Positions 1-5,884 of a stretch of 5,884 bases of DNA are shown here, one piece after another (positions within the stretch are counted from its first letter, which is position 1; each line of letters begins with the position of its first letter). The stretch spans positions 1 through 5,884 of the forward strand of contig CAKSPL010000084.1 in NCBI GenBank assembly GCA_934481325.1, in the 5' to 3' direction. This stretch comes from an uncultured Eubacteriales bacterium (lineage in GTDB: Bacteria > Bacillota > Clostridia > Oscillospirales > CAG-272). The position numbers and the translations under genes are program-made. A model generated the notes under the pieces. It was not told the DNA's origin and did no database searches. It was given only the letters and a program-made list of their open reading frames with translations.

Positions 1-693
1 AATTCTTGCCAGCTGTGTATAAAGGAAGGTAGGCAACCATACAAACAGCCCGATGGCAAGTGCCACACCCAGCGCGGTGGCAATCAGCATAATTCCCGTC
101 ATCGTTCCTTTTCCGACCGTGCCGTCGGATTCCTCCGGGCAGTCGGATTTTTCCGCGCCGGATTCGGCGGGGGCGGTTGCGGGTTCGGCAGGGGCGGGGG
201 TGGTCGCAGTTTCGGCGGGGGCAGAGCCGGCAGGCGCGGATTTGGTCACGGAATCGGAAACGGCAGAAATTTCGCCGGCAACGGATTCGGGAGCGGAAAC
301 AGACACGGGGGCGGTATCGTTTGCGGCGGTGCCGGTCACACCGGCGGCACCGACGGTTGCATCGGCAACGGACGCGGTTGAGGTTGCGCCTTGTTCTGCC
401 GACTCCCCTTCGGGGGTCTGCGGCACCTCCTCACAGGCAATCTCCGCGGAACGCATCAGGTATTTATACCCCATCACCATAGAATCCACAAAGCCGAAAA
501 TCCCGCGGATAATCGGTAAGCGGCAAATCTTCGGGCGTTTTTTCAGCGGGTTTTCGTGTTCCTCAAAGAAAATTTCCCCGTTCGGGCGGCGCACCGCCAT
601 TGCACTTTTTTCGGGGCCGCGCATCATAATTCCTTCCATCAGTGCCTGACCGCCGATGGAGGTTTTCCGGATTTCTTTTTTCTTTTCTTTCAT
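1..693 (-). CDS. yqhQ: DUF1385 (YqhQ-type) membrane protein, C-terminus beyond left edge
   Basis: The first 231 codons are open with no stop, so the gene continues past position 1. I translated it by hand. It begins MKEKKKEIRKTSIGGQ; the GGQALMEGIMMRG block at residues 14-26 is the signature of the DUF1385/YqhQ family, followed by a conserved-looking PIIRGIFGFVDS segment (60-71) and a YKYLMRSAEI helix (76-85). Residues about 90-190 are a low-complexity Ala/Pro/Ser/Thr/Glu/Val linker with PAE repeats near 159-177. The first membrane segment lies at about 199-224. Known family members go on to further membrane segments and a conserved AEHK-type motif, which would lie outside the window. The molecular function is not established. 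The start at 693 is preceded by only a weak Shine-Dalgarno (AGAAAGTGAG, 696-705) and the gene lies 53 bases after the PRPP synthase stop, so it is probably in the same operon. The family call is firm; the symbol follows Bacillus usage. Confidence 0.88.
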   Translation of the reverse strand, partial: MKEKKKEIRKTSIGGQALMEGIMMRGPEKSAMAVRRPNGEIFFEEHENPLKKRPKICRLPIIRGIFGFVDSMVMGYKYLMRSAEIACEEVPQTPEGESAEQGATSTASVADATVGAAGVTGTAANDTAPVSVSAPESVAGEISAVSDSVTKSAPAGSAPAETATTPAPAEPATAPAESGAEKSDCPEESDGTVGKGTMTGIMLIATALGVALAIGLFVWLPTFLYTQLARI

Positions 694-705
694 ATCTCAC
701 TTTCT
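694..705 (-). promoter_or_regulatory. weak ribosome binding site of the yqhQ-like gene
   Basis: Read on the minus strand this is AGAAAGTGAGAT, ending at the ATG at 693. It resembles the anti-16S consensus AGAAAGGAG with one extra T, and the GAG core lies only two bases from the start codon, so it is suboptimal. It lies just 3' of the 708-737 hairpin. No better start and site pair exists before the conserved GGQALMEG block, so this start is preferred. Confidence 0.5.
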
Positions 706-707
706 GC

Positions 708-737
708 GAATGCCGCCCGCGGGTGCGGGCGGCATTC
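708..737 (-). terminator. perfect 13-bp intercistronic hairpin between prs and yqhQ (terminator-like stem without U-tract)
   Basis: Positions 708-720 (GAATGCCGCCCGC) are exactly complementary to 725-737, with a four-base loop at 721-724. The stem is GC-rich and lies 9 bases after the prs stop. Neither strand has a run of T directly after the stem: the minus strand continues GCAGAAAGTGAG, the plus strand CTGTCAGAATCA. It is therefore not a classical intrinsic terminator. It may protect the 3' end of prs message, cause partial termination, or modulate the yqhQ ribosome site that follows. The structure is read directly from the sequence; the role is inferred. Confidence 0.6.
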
Positions 738-746
738 CTGTCAGAA

Positions 747-1910
747 TCATTTTTGTTCTTCGCCGTGTTCGCCAAAGGACATTTCCATCTGCCCGCCCTG
801 CTCTTTTTTGTGCTTATCCAGCAGTTTGTGAATCCGCTGAACGGGGTTGAGAAGGTTGCTGATGGTTGCATCGTGGTTGAGGGTATCGATGATGTATGCC
901 ACATATTTGCACATATTGACCTGCGCATACCACGATCTCTGCAACAGCTCGGGGGTCTGGTAAACGAGGTTGGTGGTGAAAATACGGGTAAATACGCCCT
1001 CCTCATAGGCACGGTCAAACTTTTCCAGCCCGTCGGTAAACAGCCCGAAGGTGGCAAAATTGAAAATGCGTTTGGCACCCTTTTCTTTGAGCTGAAGTGC
1101 CACGTCGATCAGGGAGTCACCGGAGGAAATCATATCGTCCACAATAATCACATCCTTGCCCGCAAGATCGGAGCCGAGGTATTCGTGTGCGACGATGGGG
1201 TTTCTGCCGTTGACGATTTTGGAGTAATCGCGCCGCTTGTAGAACATTCCGATGTCAAGACCCAGCACGGAGGAGAAATACATACATCTGCCCATCGCGC
1301 CTTCGTCGGGCGAGATAATCACAATGTCATCTTTATGAAGGGAAATATCGGGATATTCCCGCACCAGTGCTTTGAGCATCTGATAGGTGGGGCGCACATC
1401 GTCAAAACCGCAGAACGGCACGGAATTCTGTACGCGGGGGTCGTGTGCGTCAAAGGTGATGATATTCTTCACCCCGATGGTGTCCAGCTCCTGCAACATT
1501 ACGGCACAGTCCAACGATTCTCTGGCGGCACGCTTGTGTTGGCGACCCTCATAAAGCATCGGCATAATCACCGAAATGCGGCGCGCTTTGCCTGCAAGTG
1601 CTGCAATGGTACGTTTGAGGTTGGCAAAATGATCGTCCGGACTCATCGGCACCTGTCTTCCGTACATTTCATAGGTCACACCGTAGTTGAAGGCATCGCA
1701 GAACAGGTACACGTCGTGCCCTCTCATCGACTCGTGCAACAGTGCCTTTGCCTCGCCTGTGCCGAAACGGGGGCATTCCACACCCGAAATAAAGGTTTCC
1801 CCTTCTCCGGACTTGCGCCACTCTCTCAGATACCGGTCCACCTGCTGTACAAAGGATTCACTGCCGGGCAGTCCGATTACGCTCAATTCACCGTAAAGTG
1901 CTTTTTTCAT
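747..1910 (-). CDS. prs: ribose-phosphate pyrophosphokinase (PRPP synthase), long divergent type
   Basis: 387 residues, versus about 310-320 for the classical enzyme, which transfers pyrophosphate from ATP to ribose 5-phosphate in the cytosol to make PRPP. Landmarks in family order: FGTGEAKALLHESMRGHDVYLF (49-70, matching the classical FSDGE...ESVRG block); EGRQHKRAARE (121-131, matching YARQDRKA); FDAHDP (153-158, with the active-site His of the classical LDLHAP); SPDEGAMGR (200-208); KRRDY (225-229, flexible catalytic loop); and the ribose-phosphate loop DVIIVDDMISSGDSL (253-267). Extra length comes from an insertion around 75-95 and a charged C-terminal tail after about 365. The loop reads SSGDS where classical enzymes have DTAGT. 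The start at 1910 has GAGAGG five bases upstream and its own promoter at 1960-1988. A diverged paralogue with altered activity is possible, so the family is certain and the exact reaction probable. Confidence 0.9.
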   Translation of the reverse strand: MKKALYGELSVIGLPGSESFVQQVDRYLREWRKSGEGETFISGVECPRFGTGEAKALLHESMRGHDVYLFCDAFNYGVTYEMYGRQVPMSPDDHFANLKRTIAALAGKARRISVIMPMLYEGRQHKRAARESLDCAVMLQELDTIGVKNIITFDAHDPRVQNSVPFCGFDDVRPTYQMLKALVREYPDISLHKDDIVIISPDEGAMGRCMYFSSVLGLDIGMFYKRRDYSKIVNGRNPIVAHEYLGSDLAGKDVIIVDDMISSGDSLIDVALQLKEKGAKRIFNFATFGLFTDGLEKFDRAYEEGVFTRIFTTNLVYQTPELLQRSWYAQVNMCKYVAYIIDTLNHDATISNLLNPVQRIHKLLDKHKKEQGGQMEMSFGEHGEEQK

Positions 1911-1915
1911 CTTTT

Positions 1916-1928
1916 CCTCTCGACCTCC
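1916..1928 (-). promoter_or_regulatory. ribosome binding site of prs
   Basis: Minus strand reads GGAGGTCGAGAGG, then five bases, then the ATG at 1910. The proximal GAGAGG is at the usual spacing; a second GGAGG (1924-1928) lies 13 bases upstream of the start, too far to be the main site. It supports the ATG at 1910 as the start. Confidence 0.7.
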
Positions 1929-1954
1929 GCGCCGTCGCTATTATTCTATTGTAC

Positions 1955-1969
1955 TTGTTATTATAACAA
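1955..1969. promoter_or_regulatory. 15-base odd palindrome covering the prs -10 box (possible operator)
   Basis: The sequence TTGTTAT-T-ATAACAA has two perfect 7-base half-sites around a single central base and fully contains the -10 hexamer. A repressor bound here would block RNA polymerase. The symmetry is seen directly; part of it follows from the AT-rich -10 itself, so a chance origin is possible. No regulator gene is present in the window. Confidence 0.4.
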
Positions 1970-1988
1970 AACAGGGGATTTTTGTAAA
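1960..1988 (-). promoter_or_regulatory. sigma-A type promoter for prs (and probably yqhQ)
   Basis: On the minus strand TTTACA (1983-1988) is followed by a 17-base spacer and a perfect TATAAT (1960-1965), preceded by TG one base upstream (TGTTATAAT), an extended -10. The -35 matches the consensus TTGACA at five of six positions. Transcription should begin near 1951-1954, giving a leader of about 42 bases to the prs ATG, too short for a riboswitch. The region is markedly more AT-rich than the flanking genes. It lies just downstream of a candidate terminator for rhaB, which fits an operon boundary. Confidence 0.85.
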
Positions 1989-2001
1989 GGGGGTTTCCGT
2001 G

Positions 2002-2036
2002 AAAAAAACGTCATTCCCGCATTTTTTGTCGTTTTT
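2002..2036 (-). terminator. candidate intrinsic terminator after rhaB
   Basis: Beginning 17 bases after the rhaB stop, the minus-strand transcript can pair AAAAACGACA with TGACGTTTTT (one A-A mismatch) around a 13-base loop, ending in seven T (2002-2008). The A-tract, stem and T-tract order is that of an intrinsic terminator, but the stem has only three G-C pairs and is weak. An overlapping alternative hairpin (2032-2040 with 2045-2053) immediately follows the stop codon. The position between rhaB and the prs promoter supports a terminator role. Confidence 0.4.
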
Positions 2037-2053
2037 CCCGAAAACGGGGAAAA

Positions 2054-3526
2054 TCAGCGCGTCAGTTTGCAAAATCTGTCATATGCTTCCTCAAAAGCGG
2101 CACGGTCGGTTGCGGGTTCATACACCGTGGTTTCAAAGGAACGGCGCACCAGCTCGCGCGCTTCGGCAAGCCCGGAAAGCTCTCCTTTGCCAATCAGCTG
2201 CATACAGAGATTTCCGATGGAGGTTGCCTCCACAGGCCCCGCCACCACGGGAATACCGCACGCATCCGCACTCAGGCGGCAAAGGAAGGTGTCTTTGGTG
2301 CCGCCGCCCACGATGTGAATCGCGCGCGCGGGCTTGCCGCGAAGCTGGGCAATCCCCTCCGCAGTGGCGCGGTAACGCAGTGCCAGGCTTTCCATAATCG
2401 TGCGCACAATCTGCCCTTCGTTTTCCGGCACCCTTTGTCCTGTCTTTTTACAGTATTCCACCACGCGGCGCGGCATATCACCGGGCGTGGCAAAAAGTGC
2501 GTCATCCGGGTTAATCAGGGAGCGGAGAGGTGCCTCTGCCTCCGCCATATGCTGCAAATCGGCAAAGGAATAGTCCTTCCCCTCCCGTTTCCACTGGCGG
2601 CGGCTCTCCTGCACGATCCAAAGCCCCATAATGTTTTTGAGAAACCGGATGGTGCCAAGCGCGCCGCCCTCATTGGTGAAGTTGAGGCGGCGGGATTCCT
2701 CACTGATCAGGGGAGCTGCCAGCTCGGTTCCCATCAGCGACCAGGTTCCGCTGGAAACGTAGACAAAATCCGGCTCGGCGGCGGGTACCGAAATCACCGC
2801 GCTTGCCGTATCGTGTGCCGCCGTATGATACACATCCAGCTTCACACCGCCAAGCTCCTCCGACACGGCTGCCGAAAGCCCGCCGAGCAACCCGCCTGCC
2901 GGGGCAAGGTCGCCGATCAGGTGCTTTACGCCAAGGCGGTCAAACAGCTCCGTAGCGCATTTTCCGGTGGTAGCGTTTACCAGCGCACCGGTGGAGGTGA
3001 TGGTATATTCGTTTGCGGTTTTTCCGGTGAGGAAATAATTCAGTAAATCCGGGATGAACAGCATTTTTTCCGCCGCCGCCAGCAGCTCCGGATTATCCCG
3101 TTTCTGCGCCGCCAGCTGATACACGGAGTTGAAAGCGATTTGCTGAATCCCGGTCAGACGATAGAGATATTCGGCGGGGAGAACGTCCTCCACCTCGTCA
3201 AAAATCCCCGCGGTGCGGGTGTCGCGGTAATGCACGGGGTTTGCAAGCAATTCCCCGTGTTTATCCAGCAGTCCGAAGTCCACGCCCCAGGTATCGATTC
3301 CCATCCCCACCGGGTGAAAGCCCGAAAGCCCCGCCGCGCGGATGGCGGTCTTGATCTCGTGCAGAATCCGCAGAATATCCCAACGGAAAGTGCCGCACAC
3401 CGTAACCGGGTCGTTGGAAAAGCGGTGTACCTCGTCAAGGGTCAGCTTCTCCCCGTGATAGCTCCCTACCATTCCGCGCCCGCTGGAAGCGCCGAGGTCG
3501 ATTGCCAGCATCTGTAAAGATTTCAT
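2054..3526 (-). CDS. rhaB: rhamnulokinase (FGGY sugar kinase)
   Basis: 490 residues, full family length (about 485-490). The enzyme phosphorylates L-rhamnulose with ATP to L-rhamnulose 1-phosphate, the second step of L-rhamnose breakdown in the cytosol. Visible landmarks: N-terminal phosphate loop DLGASSGR (10-17); GIDTWGVDFGLLD (76-88), the sugar-binding region; HYRDTRT (99-105); FNSVYQLAAQ (132-141); HDTASAV (238-244), whose Asp239 matches the catalytic base of the Escherichia coli enzyme; SSGTWS (258-263); NEGG (285-288); and the C-terminal ATP-site VGGGTKD (406-412). No key residue is missing. The start at 3526 has AGGAG seven bases upstream. The gene begins 16 bases after the mutS2 stop, so co-transcription is likely. 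Neither rhamnose isomerase nor rhamnulose-1-phosphate aldolase is in the window, so the substrate rests on homology; a related ketose is possible. Confidence 0.95.
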   Translation of the reverse strand: MKSLQMLAIDLGASSGRGMVGSYHGEKLTLDEVHRFSNDPVTVCGTFRWDILRILHEIKTAIRAAGLSGFHPVGMGIDTWGVDFGLLDKHGELLANPVHYRDTRTAGIFDEVEDVLPAEYLYRLTGIQQIAFNSVYQLAAQKRDNPELLAAAEKMLFIPDLLNYFLTGKTANEYTITSTGALVNATTGKCATELFDRLGVKHLIGDLAPAGGLLGGLSAAVSEELGGVKLDVYHTAAHDTASAVISVPAAEPDFVYVSSGTWSLMGTELAAPLISEESRRLNFTNEGGALGTIRFLKNIMGLWIVQESRRQWKREGKDYSFADLQHMAEAEAPLRSLINPDDALFATPGDMPRRVVEYCKKTGQRVPENEGQIVRTIMESLALRYRATAEGIAQLRGKPARAIHIVGGGTKDTFLCRLSADACGIPVVAGPVEATSIGNLCMQLIGKGELSGLAEARELVRRSFETTVYEPATDRAAFEEAYDRFCKLTR

Positions 3527-3533
3527 CGTTTTT

Positions 3534-3538
3534 CTCCT
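3534..3538 (-). promoter_or_regulatory. ribosome binding site of rhaB
   Basis: AGGAG on the minus strand, seven bases from the ATG at 3526. It fits entirely within the 16-base gap after the mutS2 stop (TAA at 3543-3545), leaving no room for a promoter between the two genes. It fixes the rhaB start just before the conserved DLGASSGR motif. Confidence 0.85.
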
Positions 3539-3542
3539 GTCT

Positions 3543-5884
3543 TTATTTCAGTTCCACCACGGTCACGCCGCCGTCGCCCTCCCCGTATTTTCCGATACGG
3601 AAGGTGGCAACGCGCCGATCGTTTTTCAGCTGTTTCCAGAGTGCCTGACGAAGTGCGCCGGTACCTTTACCATGAATGAGACGCACGGTATGAAAGCCCG
3701 CCAGCGCGGCGGTATCGAAATATTTGTCCACCATAAACCACGCCTCGTCTCCGGTCATCCCGCGCAGGTCAATCTCATCCCGGAAATCGCGGGAAACCGC
3801 GGCGTGAAAATCCCGCGCACGGGTCGCCTTTTCGCCGGGCGCGCCCACGCCGGGTTCGTTTTCAATCAGGCGCAGATTTTCGGTTTTCGATTCCGTGCGG
3901 ATAATCCCCACCTGTACCTGAACCCTGCCCTTTCGGTCGGGGTCGGATAACAGCACGCCCTTTTTGTCAAGGTCAACCAGGTAGACCTCGTCCCCCTTGC
4001 GCAAAGCCCGCGGCAGGACGTAATTCTCGTTTTCGCGTTTTTCTACGGGGTTATACCGCTCCTCGTTTTCTTTGAGATGGGCGCGCACGGCGCGGCGGGT
4101 ACTGTCCAGTCTTTCCCCGAGGTTGGCGGCATCCCGCGCACGGCGCACCTCCTCCAATTGCCGGAACACGAACTCGCACGAGGCCTTGGCACTCTCCACC
4201 AACGCCACCGCTTTTGCCTGCGCCGATTCCAGCTCTCTTTTGGCACTCTCGCCCGCCTTTTCCCGCTCCGCTTTGGCGGCGGCGCGTTCCTTTTCCAATT
4301 CCGCGCGCAAGGTTGCCGCGGCTTCACGGTCCTTTTCCGCCGCTACTCGCGCGGTTTCCAGCCCCGCAATCACGTTTTCAAAGCGGCGGTTATCGGCACT
4401 GACAAGGCTTTTTGCCTCTTCTATCACGCGGGGGGAAAGCCCCAGCTTTTCGGAAATGGCAAACGCGTTGGATTTGCCGGGAGTACCCAGCACCAACCGG
4501 TAGGTGGGGCGAAGGGTTGTCACGTCAAACTCGCAGGAGGCGTTCTGCACGCCGGGGGTATCCAGCGCAAAGGCTTTCAGTTCCGCATAGTGCGTGGTGG
4601 CGGCACAAAGCGCGCCGTGTCGGCGCACCTCCGAAATCACTGCCACCGCCAGTGCCGCGCCCTCTACGGGGTCGGTTCCGGCTCCCAATTCATCAAACAG
4701 CACCAGCGCGCCGGGGGTCAGCTCCTTGGTAATCCGCACGATATTGACCATATGCGAAGAAAAGGTGGAAAGCGACTGCTCGATGCTCTGTTCGTCCCCG
4801 AGGTCAACCAGAATCCGGTCAAACAGGCACACCTCCGTCCCCTCTCCTGCGGGCAGATACAATCCTGCCGCCGCCATCAGGGAAAACAGCCCCAGCGTTT
4901 TCAGCGTGACGGTCTTGCCGCCGGTATTGGGACCCGTGATAATCAGGGTATCCCATTCCCCGCCCAGCGAGACGGTGATCGGCACCACCTTTTCTTTGGG
5001 AATCAGCGGGTGGCGCGCGCGTTTGAGAACGATACGGTGTTCCGTGTTCAGAATCGGCTCCACCGCGTCGGTATTTTCCGCAAGCCTGCCGCAGGCAAAC
5101 ACAAAGGCAAGCTCGGTGATATTGTAATAATTCAGGGTCAGGGCGGAGGATTTTTCCGCCACCGCCGCAGAAAGCTCCGAGAGGATGCGATCGATTTCGC
5201 GCTGTTCCTTTGCTTCCAGCATCCGCAGTTCGTTGTTGGCGTCCACCACTGCCATCGGCTCCACAAAAATCGTGGCACCGGAGGAGGAGGTATCGTGAAT
5301 CAGACCCTTGATTTCATTCTTGCTTTCCGCCCGCACGGGGATCACATATCTGCCGTTTCGCATCGTCACGATATTTTCCTGCAATGCGCGGGAATAGGTA
5401 TTACTTGTGATATAGTGTTGCAGGGTTTCCTTGATGCGGTTGTTTTCCGAGCGGATTTTCCGCCGGATGTCGGAAAGCGCGGGGCTTGCCTCGTCCGCAA
5501 TCAGCTCCTCGGAAACGATGGAGCGGTAAATTCTGTCCTCCAGCTTGCGGTCGGGCAGAAGCCGCTCAAACACCTCGTCCAGCACGGTTTCAAAGCGGCG
5601 GTTGACCCGGATATAGTCAAGCAGGGACCGGGAGGTGCGCAAAAGATTGCCCACATCCAGCAGTTCTCTTGCCGTGAGCGTTGCCCCCTTGCCCGCACGG
5701 GTCAGAAGATCCGTCACATCCGGCATCGCCCCGAAGGACGGCATCCCCTTATCCGCGAGCAACGCCTTTGCCGCGCCCGTGCGGGCAAGGCGATAACGCA
5801 CCTCGCTCTCATCCTCCGCCGGGAGGAGCGCAAGACACCGCTCCTTTGCCCCTGCGGTGGGGGCAAGGGAGGCAAGCATCCCGC
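3543..5884 (-). CDS. mutS2: MutS2 family ATPase with Smr domain, N-terminus beyond right edge
   Basis: The reading frame is open to position 5884. The ATG at 5877-5879 is internal: MLASLAPTAG matches the usual MutS2 start after roughly 15 residues, so only a short N-terminus is missing. Numbered from that Met: helical core/clamp region 1-300 with the family block RNGRYVIPV (174-182) and HDTSSSGATIFVEP (195-208); Walker A GPNTGGKT (316-323); STFSSHM (371-377); Walker B LVLFDELGAGTDP (392-404); TTHY (428-431); Ala/Glu-rich coiled coil about 500-605; a small beta domain 625-675; Smr domain about 700-778 with DLRG (704-707) and HGKGTGALR (736-744), ending VTVVELK. It is not a mismatch-repair MutS. 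Family members bind branched DNA and curb recombination, and in Bacillus MutS2 rescues collided ribosomes. All ATPase and Smr motifs look intact. It is the first visible gene of a unit continuing into rhaB. Confidence 0.97.
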   Translation of the reverse strand, partial: GMLASLAPTAGAKERCLALLPAEDESEVRYRLARTGAAKALLADKGMPSFGAMPDVTDLLTRAGKGATLTARELLDVGNLLRTSRSLLDYIRVNRRFETVLDEVFERLLPDRKLEDRIYRSIVSEELIADEASPALSDIRRKIRSENNRIKETLQHYITSNTYSRALQENIVTMRNGRYVIPVRAESKNEIKGLIHDTSSSGATIFVEPMAVVDANNELRMLEAKEQREIDRILSELSAAVAEKSSALTLNYYNITELAFVFACGRLAENTDAVEPILNTEHRIVLKRARHPLIPKEKVVPITVSLGGEWDTLIITGPNTGGKTVTLKTLGLFSLMAAAGLYLPAGEGTEVCLFDRILVDLGDEQSIEQSLSTFSSHMVNIVRITKELTPGALVLFDELGAGTDPVEGAALAVAVISEVRRHGALCAATTHYAELKAFALDTPGVQNASCEFDVTTLRPTYRLVLGTPGKSNAFAISEKLGLSPRVIEEAKSLVSADNRRFENVIAGLETARVAAEKDREAAATLRAELEKERAAAKAEREKAGESAKRELESAQAKAVALVESAKASCEFVFRQLEEVRRARDAANLGERLDSTRRAVRAHLKENEERYNPVEKRENENYVLPRALRKGDEVYLVDLDKKGVLLSDPDRKGRVQVQVGIIRTESKTENLRLIENEPGVGAPGEKATRARDFHAAVSRDFRDEIDLRGMTGDEAWFMVDKYFDTAALAGFHTVRLIHGKGTGALRQALWKQLKNDRRVATFRIGKYGEGDGGVTVVELK

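Noticed and set aside
120..426. A tandem DNA repeat or minisatellite suggested by recurring GGCGG/GCGGG units.
   Set aside because: There is no fixed period or unit. The pattern follows from runs of GCC, CCC, ACC and GAA codons in the Ala/Pro/Thr/Glu-rich linker.
53..649. A 198-codon plus-strand frame rich in Ala, Ser and Val that looks like a secreted low-complexity protein.
   Set aside because: It is the antisense image of the low-complexity linker in the yqhQ-like gene. The minus-strand frame has the DUF1385 signature and a membrane segment, and the plus frame has none.
642..2318. A 558-codon open frame on the plus strand, the longest plus-strand frame in the window.
   Set aside because: It runs antisense to the whole of prs, across its promoter and into rhaB. 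The translation has no recognisable domain, while the minus strand carries clear PRPP synthase motifs in the same place. GC-rich codon bias keeps the opposite frame open.
1999..2397. A 132-codon plus-strand frame starting at GTG, with AAAGGGGG upstream and a Met-Lys-Lys start.
   Set aside because: Apart from the first 18 codons it is antisense to rhaB. There is no good plus-strand -35 before it, the rest is Arg/Pro-rich as expected for a shadow, and no domain is recognisable.
2315..3046. A 243-codon plus-strand frame.
   Set aside because: It lies fully inside the well-supported rhaB gene on the other strand and has no recognisable motif.
5877..5879. ATG as the true start of mutS2.
   Set aside because: The frame stays open upstream to the window edge, there is no ribosome site in the few bases visible, and MutS2 proteins normally have about 15 residues before the LASLAPT-like block.

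Overview
The window looks like ordinary chromosomal DNA from a GC-rich member of the Clostridia (Firmicutes/Bacillota), perhaps a gut Oscillospiraceae-type organism. The evidence is a MutS2 with a C-terminal Smr domain, a DUF1385/YqhQ-type membrane protein, a long divergent PRPP synthase, AGGAG-type ribosome binding sites and a near-consensus sigma-A promoter in an AT-rich gap between GC-rich genes. The taxonomic placement is inference; no marker gene settles it.

All four genes lie on the minus strand and read from right to left. First comes the 3' part of mutS2 (3543-5884, entering from beyond the right edge). Sixteen bases after its stop lies a complete rhamnulokinase gene (rhaB, 2054-3526), so these two are very likely one transcript. 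A 143-base gap follows. It holds a candidate rhaB terminator (2002-2036), then a strong promoter (-35 TTTACA, 17-base spacer, extended -10 TGTTATAAT at 1960-1988) whose -10 sits inside a 15-base odd palindrome. That promoter drives a complete divergent ribose-phosphate pyrophosphokinase gene (747-1910). After 53 bases, dominated by a perfect 13-bp GC-rich hairpin, comes the 5' part of a yqhQ-like gene (1-693), which runs off the left edge.

The genes do not form one pathway. MutS2 acts on DNA structures or stalled ribosomes. RhaB is a sugar kinase whose usual partners (rhaA, rhaD) are not in the window. The PRPP synthase feeds nucleotide, His, Trp and NAD synthesis. YqhQ is a poorly characterised membrane protein. 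This is housekeeping DNA plus one metabolic gene apparently separated from its pathway. There is no mobile element, CRISPR array, RNA gene or defence module. The long open frames on the plus strand are antisense shadows.

I did not find an undescribed system. The points most worth a second look are the roughly 100-residue Ala/Pro/Ser/Thr/Glu-rich linker in the YqhQ-like protein, the mixed PRPP-binding loop of the pyrophosphokinase, the palindrome over the prs promoter, the intercistronic hairpin before yqhQ, and the isolated rhaB behind mutS2.
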